NCBI GenBank assembly: GCA_944391265.1
Contig: CALXSX010000057.1
Coordinates: 1 to 23,985 of the forward strand
DNA from: an uncultured Clostridia bacterium
GTDB taxonomy: Bacteria > Bacillota > Clostridia > UBA1381
Direction: 5' to 3'
DNA: 23,985 bases
Under the pieces are notes generated by a model that was not told where the DNA came from, made no database searches, and saw only the letters and a program-made list of their open reading frames with translations. Position 1 is the first letter of the stretch. Each line of letters starts with the position of its first letter. The position numbers and the translations under genes were made by a program. Positions 1 to 8,217 of this stretch are shown here, piece after piece.

Positions 1-292
1 GGAAAGTCCGGGCTCCGCAGAGCAAGGATGCCGGTTAACGGCCGGTGGAAGCGATTCCAAGGATAGTGCAACAGAAAATAAATACCACCTTTTAAGGTCG
101 GTGATTGTGGAAATGTGCGGTAAGAGCGCACAGGGAAGATGGTAACTGAATTCCCGTGTAAACCCCATCCGGAGCAACCCGAGGGAGAAATGCCTGCTCG
201 GCTGATTCCCGACAAGGGGCTTAAGACCTGCGGTAACGCAGGCCGTAGATAGATGATCGCCAGATACAGAACCCGGCTTATAGAATTGCTCA
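1..292 (+). ncRNA. rnpB: RNase P RNA, partial (5' end outside window)
   Basis: This is the catalytic RNA of RNase P, which matures tRNA 5' ends. The window opens on the universally conserved GGAAAGTCCGGGCTCC block (5' strand of P4 and neighbours). It then shows AGTGCAACAGAAA, the GTGCGGTAAGAGCGCAC stem, the CCCATCCGGAGCAA block, TAGATAGATGATCGCC, and the closing ACAGAACCCGGCTTA at about 267-281, which is the 3' strand of P4. Compared with well-known P RNAs, roughly the first 60 bases (P1-P3) lie upstream of the window. The overall pattern fits the ancestral type A architecture usual in Clostridia. The exact 3' end is estimated. I do not see a clear U-tract terminator directly behind it. Confidence 0.95.
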
Positions 293-564
293 TACTTAAT
301 AAAAAATTACGGGTATGTTAAAATAGCATTGGAACACATATTGCAAAATTTATGTTATGAATAAAAAAACCGCCCGGGGTATGCTCACACGTCTCAGGGC
401 AGGAGCTTTGCAAACAAAACCTTTTACCTGTTCCAAACATTTTTTCTATTCCCTGTTAAGAGCGGACTGTAAAAAATTTTTTTACAGTCCCTTATTTTTT
501 TGCCAGTATTACGGTTTCTTTTTTTGCATATACTAAAACATATAGATTCAGGGAGTGATATTAT
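293..564. other. Intergenic region between rnpB and tspO
   Basis: This stretch holds no convincing ORF. It contains the hairpin at 465-489 (separate entry). A GC-rich patch at about 370-405 is followed, on the minus strand, by a run of seven T (complement of 363-369), which could be a minus-strand terminator. The SD for tspO is GGGAGTG at about 551-557. I found no clean -35/-10 pair for tspO. Confidence 0.5.
465..498 (+). terminator. Hairpin with U-rich tail, probable terminator upstream of tspO
   Basis: A near-perfect inverted repeat, GACTGTAAAAAA against TTTTTTTACAGTC (465-489), is followed by CCTTATTTTTTT. The 12-bp stem is AT-rich in its upper half. It lies about 170 bases after rnpB, so it may end the rnpB transcript or a short unknown transcript in between. 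The A/T symmetry means it could also work on the minus strand. Confidence 0.6.
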
Positions 565-1042
565 ATGTTTAAAAAAATCAAACCGTATGTGGTAGGCATT
601 GCCGCAGCGCTCGCTGTCGGCGGACTGTCGGCGCTTGTGACAAGAGGCAACATGGAGATTTACGACACGCTTGTAAAGCCGCCGCTTGCCCCGGCACCGA
701 TTGTATTTCCCATAGTGTGGAGTATTCTGTTTGTGCTTATGGGTATAAGCTCGGCTTTGGTATTCAAAAAACAGGGAGGCTGATCCTGAGTCTGCATCGA
801 GCGGACTTAAGGTATACGCGCTTCAGCTTGCAGTAAATTTTTTCTGGAGCGTAATATTTTTCAATATGCAGTCATATCTTTTCGCGTTCATATGGCTTCT
901 CGTTCTGCTCGCGCTTATCTCTGTTATGATATACTATTTCAGAAAGGCCAGCCCCGCTGCGGCGTATCTTCAGATACCGTATCTGCTCTGGGTTGTTTTT
1001 GCCGGTTACCTGACGCTCGCTGTGTACATTCTGAACGGCTGA
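565..1042 (+). pseudogene. tspO: TspO/MBR family membrane protein, frameshifted
   Basis: TspO/MBR proteins are five-helix membrane proteins that bind tetrapyrroles and cholesterol-like ligands. Frame 1 gives 72 residues (MFKKIKPYVVGIAAAL..., with the typical KPPLAPAPIVFPIVWSILF segment) and stops at TGA 781-783. Frame 2 continues directly with ADPESASSGLKVYALQLAVN, then NFFWSVIFFNMQSYLFAF and IPYLLWVVFAGYLTL, ending at TGA 1040-1042. That is the canonical rest of the family, including the NFFWS motif. Removing one base, most simply from the A6 run at 766-771, restores one ORF of about 158 residues, the normal family length. The shift needed is +1, so the classic -1 slippery heptamer mechanism does not fit. 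It is either a recent pseudogene, a length-variable A-run, or an assembly error. The good SD and intact downstream coding suggest the lesion is young. Confidence 0.85.
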
Positions 1043-1077
1043 TTATTATTTAAAAGTAACAAATTTATAGAAATATA

Positions 1078-1106
1078 TTGTTTTTTTCGGCTCTTTATGA
1101 TAGAAT
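1078..1106 (+). promoter_or_regulatory. Sigma-A type promoter for the miaB operon
   Basis: TTGTTT (1078-1083), a 17-base spacer and TAGAAT (1101-1106), 40 bases ahead of the miaB start. Two positions deviate in the -35 and one in the -10. It is the only plausible pair between tspO and miaB. Confidence 0.6.
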
Positions 1107-1145
1107 AAGCTGATAGCGGAATTTTTTTATTAGGGAGGCTAAAAA

Positions 1146-2579
1146 GTGACTCAGACAGTCGGAAAAGACGAAATAGAAAAGCAGAGAAGCTTTGTTTATA
1201 AAATAAAGCAGCTTAACAGCAATTACTCAGCACGCACGGGAGCAAAGCATCTTGCGCTGACAGAGACATACGGCTGTCAGCAAAACGAAAACGACACCGA
1301 GAGGATACGCGGTATTTTGTCAGAGTGCGGTTATGGCTTCACAGACGATCCGTACAAGGCGGACGTTATAGTTTACAACACGTGCGCTGTTCGTGAAAAC
1401 GCCGAGCAGAAGGTGTTTGGCAGGCTTGGGATACTCAAGCATATCAAGGAGTCGCGACCAAACATGACTATTTGTCTTTGCGGCTGCATGGTGCAGCAGG
1501 AGCACATCACCGAAAAGATTAAAAGCAAGTACCGGCATGTGGACGTTGTTTTCGGTACGCATGCGCTCTGGAGATTCCCCGAGCTTTTGTATCAGTCGCT
1601 TTCCGGTAAAAAAGAGGTTGTCGATATAGAAGACTGCGACGGATACATTGCAGAGGGAATGCCCGTCATGCGCAGCAGCGCCGATAAGGCGTGGGTATCC
1701 ATAATGTACGGATGCAATAACTTCTGCTCATATTGTATTGTCCCATATGTAAGGGGCAGGGAGAGGAGCAGGAAGAGCGAAAATATTTTAAACGAAATAA
1801 AGGATCTTGCCGCGCACGGTGTGACAGAGATAACGCTTCTCGGTCAGAACGTAAACTCCTATGGCAGGGACCTTGATGAAAACATAGATTTCAGTGACCT
1901 TCTGAAAATGGTGAACGACATTGACGGTATAAAGCGTATACACTTTGTCACGTCGCACCCTAAGGATTTTGGTGATAAGCTCATAGAAACAATGGCGTCA
2001 TGCGACAAAGTATGCCATCAGCTGCATCTTCCGTTTCAGGCGGGTAGTGACAGGGTGCTGGCTGATATGAACAGGAGATACACAAAGGCGGAATACCTGG
2101 ACAAGACAGCCCGCCTTAAGAAAAGGATACCCGACATTGCGCTTTCAACAGACGTAATAGTAGGGTTCCCGACAGAAACGAACGAGGATTTTAAGGAGAC
2201 GCTTGACGTCCTTAGAAAGGTTGAATTTGACAACATTTTCTCGTTTATTTATTCAAGGCGGGAGGGCACCCCGGCAGCAAAGCTCGACTTTGCTCTGAGT
2301 GAGGACGAGATACATCAAAATTTTAATGAGCTGCTTGAGGTTCAAAACGAAATATCTCTTAAAAAGAACAAAGCTTATGAGGGTAAGACGGTAGAGATAC
2401 TTGTTGACGGACCGAGCAAGACGGACAAAAATATGATGTCCGGCAGAATGGAAAACACTAAAATAGTTAATTTTCCCGGAAGCGAGGAGCTGACGGGCAA
2501 ATATATAAAAGTAAAAATAACGGAAGCTCACACATGGAGTTTAAACGGTGAGCTTGCGCACGGAGAGGAAAATGTCTGA
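1146..2579 (+). CDS. miaB: tRNA-2-methylthio-N6-dimethylallyladenosine synthase MiaB
   Basis: A radical-SAM methylthiotransferase that adds the 2-methylthio group to i6A37 of tRNAs reading UNN codons. The 477-residue product has the family layout. The N-terminal MTTase domain carries three cluster cysteines (C44 in YGCQQNENDTE, C80 in NTCAVRENA, C114 in LCGCM). The radical SAM core holds GCNNFCSYCIVPYVRGRE (C190, C194, C197), and a TRAM-like domain occupies the last ~65 residues. The start is GTG at 1146, set by the SD AGGGAGG at about 1132-1138; there is no better ATG nearby. The gene directly abuts the next one (stop 2577-2579, next ATG 2580), which implies translational coupling. The same miaB-ymcA adjacency occurs in Bacillus subtilis. 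Confidence 0.96.
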   Translation: MTQTVGKDEIEKQRSFVYKIKQLNSNYSARTGAKHLALTETYGCQQNENDTERIRGILSECGYGFTDDPYKADVIVYNTCAVRENAEQKVFGRLGILKHIKESRPNMTICLCGCMVQQEHITEKIKSKYRHVDVVFGTHALWRFPELLYQSLSGKKEVVDIEDCDGYIAEGMPVMRSSADKAWVSIMYGCNNFCSYCIVPYVRGRERSRKSENILNEIKDLAAHGVTEITLLGQNVNSYGRDLDENIDFSDLLKMVNDIDGIKRIHFVTSHPKDFGDKLIETMASCDKVCHQLHLPFQAGSDRVLADMNRRYTKAEYLDKTARLKKRIPDIALSTDVIVGFPTETNEDFKETLDVLRKVEFDNIFSFIYSRREGTPAAKLDFALSEDEIHQNFNELLEVQNEISLKKNKAYEGKTVEILVDGPSKTDKNMMSGRMENTKIVNFPGSEELTGKYIKVKITEAHTWSLNGELAHGEENV

Positions 2580-2960
2580 ATGAACGATATTATCGAAAAA
2601 ACAAGGGAGCTCGGAGAGCTTATTAAGAGCTGCCCCCAGATGGCAAAGCTTAAAGAGGCTGAAGCAAAGCAGGCTGAGGACGAGGACGCAAAGACGCTCA
2701 TGCTTGAGTTTAACATGAACAGAATGAATCTCGGCAGAGATATCCAGAGCGGCAAGATAACAGAGGAAGATGCTGTCCGCAAAAACAACGAAGCATTTCA
2801 GAAGCTTGTATCGTCAAACGATTCCATACGCGAATACGTTGAGGCGAAAAATGAGCTTGACAAAGTAGTTTCGCAGGTGAATGCTATTCTTAATTTTTAT
2901 ATTACAGGGCAGGCTCCCGGCGGATGCACTCATGACTGTGCAAGCTGCGGCGGATGTTGA
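2580..2960 (+). CDS. YlbF/YmcA (RicA/RicF) family protein with cysteine-rich C-terminus
   Basis: A 126-residue, mostly helical, charged protein of the Com_YlbF family. In B. subtilis the relatives RicA (YmcA) and RicF (YlbF), together with RicT, form a complex reported to carry [4Fe-4S] clusters and to act with RNase Y in mRNA maturation. B. subtilis ymcA sits immediately after miaB and ahead of mutS, as here, so a RicA role is the best positional guess. I cannot separate RicA from RicF by sequence alone. The C-terminus ends CTHDCASCGGC, four cysteines in 11 residues, an evident metal or Fe-S ligand set. The SD GGAGAGG (2562-2568) lies inside the end of miaB, and the start directly follows the miaB stop. 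Confidence 0.85.
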   Translation: MNDIIEKTRELGELIKSCPQMAKLKEAEAKQAEDEDAKTLMLEFNMNRMNLGRDIQSGKITEEDAVRKNNEAFQKLVSSNDSIREYVEAKNELDKVVSQVNAILNFYITGQAPGGCTHDCASCGGC

Positions 2961-2980
2961 CGATTGGGTAAGTGATTGAT

Positions 2981-5590
2981 ATGTCGAACGAGAAAATGAC
3001 GCCCATGATGGTGCAGTACATGGAAACGAAATCTGAGTATAAGGATTCTATACTGTTTTACAGACTGGGCGATTTTTATGAAATGTTTTTTGAGGACGCT
3101 GTTCTTGTGTCGCGCGAGCTCGAGCTTACGCTGACCGGCAAGGACTGCGGCTTGAGAGAGCGCGCGCCGATGTGCGGCGTCCCGTTTCACAGTGCAAACG
3201 TATATATAGCAAAGCTTATCGAAAAGGGGTATAAGGTTGCAATATGCGAGCAGGTCGAAGACCCCAGGGAAGCTAAGGGCCTCGTGAAGCGTGAGGTTGT
3301 GAGAGTTGTAACCCCGGGCACAATCGTAGATTCTGAGCTTTTGCAGGAAAAAGAAAACAATTACCTTTCCTCAATCTATTTTGAGGACGGCAGGTACGGA
3401 ATAACCTTTTGTGATATTTCAACGGGCGAGATATACGCGACCGAGGTGTCCGAGACGGGGCACGTTATAAATGAAGCGGCAAGATATATTCCTTCTGAGA
3501 TAATAACCAACGATGAGTGCGGGAAAGAGCTTTTGTCTGAGATAGAGCTGAGAATAAAGGTTAAGCCTTCTGTACTGATAGACGAGTTCTTTGACTTCGG
3601 CGACGCTTTGGCGATGGTTAAAAAGCAGTTTCCCAAAATTTCGGAGCAGAAGCTGAAAGCCGACGGTACGCAGGCGCTTTTAAAATCGATATGCACGGTG
3701 CTGCGCTACCTTGAACACACGCAGAAAAGCAGTATAGCGTATCTTGACAAGCTTAACCTTTATAAGATAGGCGAGTACATGGACATAGACGCCGCGACGC
3801 GAAGGAATCTTGAAATAACGGAAACAATGCGCGACAAGACGAAAAGGGGATCTCTTTTGTGGGTGCTTGACAAAACAAATACGTCCATGGGAGCGCGCCT
3901 GCTAAAGCAGTGGCTTGAAAAGCCGCTTGTAAACGCAGACATGATAAGGAGCAGGCTTTCAAGCGTTGAGGAGCTGTGTGAAAAGGTTATTTCAAGGGAT
4001 GACCTTGCAGGCTGTCTTTCCGGAGTGTATGATATGTCGAGGATAACATCAAGGATTTCGCTCGGCAGTGTGACTCCGCATGATCTTTTGGCGCTGCGCG
4101 ACTCGCTTTCCAAGCTGCCGGAGATAAAGAAAATAATATCCTCCTTTGCTTCGCCCATGATGATGCGTTTAAGCGCGAAGCTTGAGCTTGCCGAGGATGT
4201 GCGCGAATTTTTGCAGTTCAGCATAAACGATGATGCACCGGCGCTCGTCCGTGACGGAAACGTAATAAAGGAAGGTTTCAGCGAGGAGCTTGACAAGCTT
4301 AATCTTGCAAGAAAGCAGGGCAGCACGTGGGTGCGTGAACTTGAGGCGTCGGAGAAGGAAAGCACAGGAATAAAAAATTTAAAGGTCGGATATAACAAGG
4401 TTTTCGGCTACTATATTGAGGTTACAAAATCCGCCATATCAAATGTGCCCGATTACTACATAAGGAAGCAGACGCTTGCAAACTGCGAGCGGTATATAAC
4501 GCCGGAGCTGAAAAATCTGGAGAACACGATACTGGGCGCAAGTGAAAAGATACTTGCTCTTGAGTCAAAGCTTTACGGAGATATAGTTAAAAAGCTTCAG
4601 GGCGATACTGCAAGATTCAAAAGTATCTGCACCGTTATATCCGTATGCGATGTTCTGTGCTCTTTTTCCGAGGCAGCAACCAAAGAAGGCTTTGTAAAGC
4701 CTGAAATAACGGAGGACGGCAGAATAGAGATAAAAGACGGCAGACACCCTGTTGTGGAAAAGATGCTGAGCGGTTCCATATTTGTTCCGAACGATACGCT
4801 TCTTGACACTGATGATAACAGAATGATAATCATAACCGGCCCGAATATGGCCGGTAAATCAACGTATATGCGTCAGGTAGCTATAATCACGCTCATGGCG
4901 CAGGTGGGAAGCTTTGTTCCCGCTACGTTTGCAAGGGTGGGTATTGTTGATAAAATATTTACCAGAGTAGGAGCGTCCGACGATATAGCATCGGGGCAGA
5001 GCACGTTCATGGTAGAGATGTCCGAGGTTGCGCACATTTTGTCTGATGCGACGGAAAAATCGCTCATAATACTCGACGAGATAGGCAGAGGTACAAGCAC
5101 ATACGACGGTCTTTCAATTGCATGGAGTGTGGTTGAGTATGTGCACAGCAAAAAGTTTATCGGTGCAAAGGCGCTTTTCGCAACGCACTACCACGAGCTT
5201 ACACAGCTTGAAGACAAGCTCAGCGGTGTGAAGAATTACAACATCGCCGTTAAAAAGCGCGGTGACAGCATAACATTTTTGAGAAAAATAGTGCCGGGCG
5301 GCGCCGATGAGAGCTACGGCATTGAGGTAGCGGCGCTAGCCGGGGTCCCGGAGAAGGTTATAAAGCGGGCAAAGGAAATACTGAAATCGATAGAGTCGGG
5401 AGGAATTTCAGAGGTTGAGGGAAAGCAGAAAAAGCCGGAACAACATTCAGACCAGCTAAGCCTTGAGGATACGGCGTCATCCGAGCTCGCTTCAGAACTG
5501 AAAAACATAGACGCTACTACATACACGCCTATTGAGGCACTTAATAAGCTGTATGAGCTTTCCACAAAGGCGAAGGAAATGCTTAAATAG
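2981..5590 (+). CDS. mutS: DNA mismatch repair protein MutS
   Basis: Recognises base mismatches and small loops and starts methyl-independent mismatch repair. All hallmark parts are present. The mismatch-wedge motif FYE is in GDFYEMFF (F32, E34). Connector and core domains follow, then the ABC-type ATPase with Walker A GPNMAGKST (about 620-628), Walker B LIILDEIGRGTSTYDG (D699, E700) and the ATHYHEL switch. A C-terminal tail ends in AIEAL-like helices (TYTPIEALNKLYEL). Length is about 869 residues, normal for MutS1. An in-frame GTG at 2972 would add three residues. Neither start has a strong SD; I prefer ATG 2981 because MSNEKMTPMMVQY matches the family start. No mutL follows in this window, unlike the frequent mutSL arrangement. 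Confidence 0.97.
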   Translation: MSNEKMTPMMVQYMETKSEYKDSILFYRLGDFYEMFFEDAVLVSRELELTLTGKDCGLRERAPMCGVPFHSANVYIAKLIEKGYKVAICEQVEDPREAKGLVKREVVRVVTPGTIVDSELLQEKENNYLSSIYFEDGRYGITFCDISTGEIYATEVSETGHVINEAARYIPSEIITNDECGKELLSEIELRIKVKPSVLIDEFFDFGDALAMVKKQFPKISEQKLKADGTQALLKSICTVLRYLEHTQKSSIAYLDKLNLYKIGEYMDIDAATRRNLEITETMRDKTKRGSLLWVLDKTNTSMGARLLKQWLEKPLVNADMIRSRLSSVEELCEKVISRDDLAGCLSGVYDMSRITSRISLGSVTPHDLLALRDSLSKLPEIKKIISSFASPMMMRLSAKLELAEDVREFLQFSINDDAPALVRDGNVIKEGFSEELDKLNLARKQGSTWVRELEASEKESTGIKNLKVGYNKVFGYYIEVTKSAISNVPDYYIRKQTLANCERYITPELKNLENTILGASEKILALESKLYGDIVKKLQGDTARFKSICTVISVCDVLCSFSEAATKEGFVKPEITEDGRIEIKDGRHPVVEKMLSGSIFVPNDTLLDTDDNRMIIITGPNMAGKSTYMRQVAIITLMAQVGSFVPATFARVGIVDKIFTRVGASDDIASGQSTFMVEMSEVAHILSDATEKSLIILDEIGRGTSTYDGLSIAWSVVEYVHSKKFIGAKALFATHYHELTQLEDKLSGVKNYNIAVKKRGDSITFLRKIVPGGADESYGIEVAALAGVPEKVIKRAKEILKSIESGGISEVEGKQKKPEQHSDQLSLEDTASSELASELKNIDATTYTPIEALNKLYELSTKAKEMLK

Positions 5591-5613
5591 ATTAAAGAAG
5601 GGAATTTTTAATA

Positions 5614-6528
5614 ATGAAAAAAACACTTATATGTATAGCGGCCGTTCTTGTTTTTGCAGTGTCGGCCTGTGGTGAGAAAAAAGACGCGCAGCCCGGCCAG
5701 AGCCCCGCTGCGAGCGAAGCGGCTGAGTCTATCATGGTCGGCAGCGTTGAAATAAAGCCGGAATATCTTGAATATATTGAAAGAGTTTTCCAGTCGTCGG
5801 GAGCGGGGGCTGACTCCGCAGCTCAGCAGGCGCGCGAGCAGGCGATAATACTCGCAAAATATATAGCTGTCGGCGAGGCAATGAACCTTGACATATCGTC
5901 TGATTATGACGAGTATGTCAGCCTGGTAGAGCAGCAGCAGGGCGGCATAGAAGAGTTCAAGAAAAGCAATAACCTCAGCGATGACACCTTTGATTTTATC
6001 TGCAGGGCTGATGTTTACCAGCAGAAGCTTCTTGAGCAGTTTGAGGCGGGAAACACCATAACAGATGAGCAAAAGGACGAGTACTTTAAAAATCATTTCT
6101 GGAGAGCAAAGCACCTTCTGCTCCTGACACAGGACAAGACTGACGAGGAGAAAAAGGAGATTAAGAAAAAAATAGACGAATTGTATGAGCAGGTAAAGGC
6201 AGGCGCTGATTTTGATGAGCTGATAAGCCAGTACAACGAGGATCCGGGTGTTGAGCAGAACCCTGACGGGTATGTGTTCACCGATGGTGAGATGGTTCCC
6301 GAGTTCCAGGAGGGTGTCAGCAGCATTGCCGAGAGTGAGTTCAACCTTGTTGAGACGAGCTACGGCTACCACATAGTTCAGAGACTTCCGCTTGATGAAA
6401 CACCTGAGAGGTATGAGCAGTTCAAGACAGCTGCCGAAGACAAGATAAATCAGGCCGTTATAGGAGATGCGTTTAACAAGTACATCGAGAGCAAGCTTGA
6501 AGAATACAAAATAGAAGTTGTAGGATAA
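5614..6528 (+). CDS. PpiC/parvulin-type peptidyl-prolyl isomerase lipoprotein (PrsA-like)
   Basis: Probable extracytoplasmic foldase attached to the outer face of the membrane. A lipoprotein signal peptide is clear: MKK, hydrophobic ICIAAVLVFA, lipobox VSAC with C19 as the lipidation site. A Ser/Ala/Glu-rich linker follows, then a helical SurA_N-like part (about 60-155) and a parvulin domain (about 160-260). The parvulin domain has the characteristic RAKHLLL, the segment FDELISQYNEDPG, and GYHIVQRL at its end. Total 304 residues, in the PrsA range. The start follows the SD AAGAAGGGAA by 8-10 bases, and the gene is only 23 bases behind mutS, so it may share that operon's transcript. Confidence 0.9.
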   Translation: MKKTLICIAAVLVFAVSACGEKKDAQPGQSPAASEAAESIMVGSVEIKPEYLEYIERVFQSSGAGADSAAQQAREQAIILAKYIAVGEAMNLDISSDYDEYVSLVEQQQGGIEEFKKSNNLSDDTFDFICRADVYQQKLLEQFEAGNTITDEQKDEYFKNHFWRAKHLLLLTQDKTDEEKKEIKKKIDELYEQVKAGADFDELISQYNEDPGVEQNPDGYVFTDGEMVPEFQEGVSSIAESEFNLVETSYGYHIVQRLPLDETPERYEQFKTAAEDKINQAVIGDAFNKYIESKLEEYKIEVVG

Positions 6529-6532
6529 GTAA

Positions 6533-6561
6533 TTGACAAACAACGGCAAAAAGTGTATAAT
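6533..6561 (+). promoter_or_regulatory. Perfect-consensus sigma-A promoter for the methyltransferase-greA unit
   Basis: TTGACA (6533-6538), exactly 17 bases, TATAAT (6556-6561): a complete match to consensus, starting 5 bases after the prsA-like stop codon. It is followed by a short leader and the SD AAAGGGA at about 6584-6590. The TTG of the -35 box is in frame with the gene behind it and can be mistaken for a start codon. Confidence 0.9.
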
Positions 6562-6598
6562 AAACCATGTTATTAAAAGCTTTGAAAGGGATTTGAAA

Positions 6599-7450
6599 AT
6601 GAGCAAGTTCGGAGAAAAGGTTCTTAAGGCGGTAAATCATATTTTCCCAAAGCCTGTCCACCCGTTCAATCTCCAGAATAATTCTGAGATGACGTACGCC
6701 GAGTGGCAGTATGAAAAGGGGATAAACACCATACAGTTTTATCTTGGGGAATACACGACAGACGAGATGTTTAAGGACAGGAGAGTCCTCGATTTCGGAT
6801 GCGGAGCCGGCGGCAAGTCGATATATTATGCGAGCCTCGGCGCAAAGGAGGTCGTAGGGGTTGACATTGTAGAGTCGTATGAGGAAGAGTCGAAAAAGCT
6901 TGCAAAAAAGCTCGGGTACGAGGATAAATTTACGTTTATTATAGCTGACGCGACAAAGCTCCCGTTTGAAAACGAGTCGTTTGACACGGTAATAATGAAC
7001 GATTTCATGGAGCACGTGTCCGACCCTGAGGCGGCAATCGGCGAGGCGCTTAGAATTCTTAAAAAGGGCGGCAGGATATATACAAATTTTCCGCCGTACA
7101 ATCATCCGTTCGGAGCACACCTTTCAGACGCGATAGGCGTGCCGTGGGTACATCTTTTCTTCAGTGAAAGCACACTTATAAACGTGTACAAGGAGCTTGT
7201 CCGTCCTCTTCCAGACGGCGAAAGCAGGATAAAGTTCAGGTTTTCGCGGGATGAAAACGGAAAAGAGTACATCTCATATATAAATAAAATGAGCATTAAA
7301 AGGTTTGAATCCATTCTGAAAAAGCTCGGCATAACGCCGGTTTATTATACGCTAACGCCGCTCCGAGGTTTCCTTGCGCCTCTTGCCAAGGTGCCTTGTT
7401 TCCGGGAAACGCTCAACAAGATGGTTACATGCGTTATAGAAAAGCATTGA
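6599..7450 (+). CDS. Class I SAM-dependent methyltransferase, substrate unknown
   Basis: A 283-residue Rossmann-fold methyltransferase. Motif I is VLDFGCGAGGKS (residues 63-74). The acidic end of strand 2 is VVGVDI, motif II is ADATKLPFENESFDTVI with NDFMEHV, and motif III is LRILKKGGRIYTNFP. The ~55 residues before motif I and the C-terminal ~110 residues are not diagnostic, so the substrate (small molecule, lipid or macromolecule) stays open. The start ATG 6599 is chosen because the upstream in-frame TTG at 6533 lies within the -35 box and is not transcribed from this promoter. The SD is AAAGGGA. The gene is followed by greA after 18 bases and probably shares its transcript. Confidence 0.88.
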   Translation: MSKFGEKVLKAVNHIFPKPVHPFNLQNNSEMTYAEWQYEKGINTIQFYLGEYTTDEMFKDRRVLDFGCGAGGKSIYYASLGAKEVVGVDIVESYEEESKKLAKKLGYEDKFTFIIADATKLPFENESFDTVIMNDFMEHVSDPEAAIGEALRILKKGGRIYTNFPPYNHPFGAHLSDAIGVPWVHLFFSESTLINVYKELVRPLPDGESRIKFRFSRDENGKEYISYINKMSIKRFESILKKLGITPVYYTLTPLRGFLAPLAKVPCFRETLNKMVTCVIEKH

Positions 7451-7468
7451 AGTAAAGGAGAATAATTC

Positions 7469-7948
7469 ATGGAAAACGAAAAGGTTTTTGAGTTCACAAA
7501 GCAAGGTCTTGAAGATACGAAAAACAGGCTGGAGCTTTTAAAGACGAAGACGAGAAAGGAAGTATCGGAGAAGATAAAAGAGGCTCGTTCGTTCGGTGAC
7601 CTTTCGGAGAACGCAGAGTATGATGAAGCAAAAAATGAACAGGCAGAAGTTGAAGCCGAGATCATGCGCCTTGAGGAAATGGTAAAATACGCCAAGGTAG
7701 TAGACGATACCGAGTATTCAGGCGATACGGTAACGCCTGGCTCTACAGTCACGGTGTACGACCGCGAAATGGATGAGGAAGATGTTTATACCATAGTCGG
7801 CTCTATGGAGGCGGATATTGCCAATAATAAGCTTTCATACGAATCGCCGGTGGGTGCAGCACTCCTTAACAAGAAAGTGGGAGATGTTGTTGAGGTAAAG
7901 GCGTTTGATGAGGTAGCGACGTTTGAAATACGCAAAATTGAGCGTTAA
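7469..7948 (+). CDS. greA: Transcription elongation factor GreA
   Basis: Rescues backtracked RNA polymerase by stimulating cleavage of the nascent transcript through the secondary channel. The 159-residue protein has the N-terminal antiparallel coiled coil, with the tip motif SFGDLSENAEYDEAK (acidic D44 and E47 at the loop). The C-terminal FKBP-like domain (about 80-159) contains SPVGAALLNKKVGDVVEV. The SD AAAGGAG lies about 9 bases before the ATG. It is co-directional with the methyltransferase 18 bases upstream. Confidence 0.96.
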   Translation: MENEKVFEFTKQGLEDTKNRLELLKTKTRKEVSEKIKEARSFGDLSENAEYDEAKNEQAEVEAEIMRLEEMVKYAKVVDDTEYSGDTVTPGSTVTVYDREMDEEDVYTIVGSMEADIANNKLSYESPVGAALLNKKVGDVVEVKAFDEVATFEIRKIER

Positions 7949-8217
7949 CTGCAGATAGAAGAAAATCGTGCGTAACGCTTAAAAGCTGCAAACGAGACAA
8001 ACCGTTTGGACGTACATTTGTACGCCGTAATACTTATAATCAATGCAAAGATGTCCCCCGCCGTAACCGGAGGCGGGTGCCATTTCAGAACTACAGTGGG
8101 AGTTTTAATCTCCCGCTGTAACCCTGAGGAGCTAACGCTCTCTTTGCCGGTTGCAATCTGTCGCAAGCTCCGTTCCTTGCAAGCAAAGCGGGGCGCTGCT
8201 CCGATTTAAATATTTTT
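7949..8217. repeat. Hairpin-rich non-coding stretch, candidate palindromic element
   Basis: Gene-free stretch between greA and the terminator at 8218. It holds several hairpins in series. CCCGCC (8057-8062) pairs with GGCGGG (8072-8077). TACAGTGGGAG (8092-8102) pairs with CTCCCGCTGTA (8110-8120), 11 bp with one G-T pair and a TTTTAAT loop. GAGC (8129-8132) pairs with GCTC (8137-8140). TTGC pairs with GCAA around 8151-8165. Base composition is more GC-rich than the flanking promoter and terminator DNA. A 67-codon ORF (8006-8209) runs through it but has no SD or recognisable domain. The layout resembles a REP/MITE-like intergenic element, but I cannot test copy number from one window. Confidence 0.4.

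Noticed and set aside
766..774. Programmed -1 frameshifting in tspO at AAAAAAC
   Set aside because: The downstream frame requires +1 (or -2), and the zero-frame codons are AAA AAA CAG, not the A AAA AAC phase required by -1 slippery sites.
3760..4398. 212-codon minus-strand ORF inside mutS
   Set aside because: Serine/phenylalanine-rich mirror translation of a highly conserved mutS region, with no start signals.
5608..6606. 332-codon minus-strand ORF
   Set aside because: Antisense to the lipoprotein foldase gene, whose signal peptide and PpiC domain are clear. The minus product is Leu/Cys-rich low-information sequence without SD or domain.
8006..8209. 67-codon + strand ORF between greA and dus
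   Set aside because: No SD, no recognisable domain, and it runs through several hairpins of the candidate palindromic element. More likely fortuitous.
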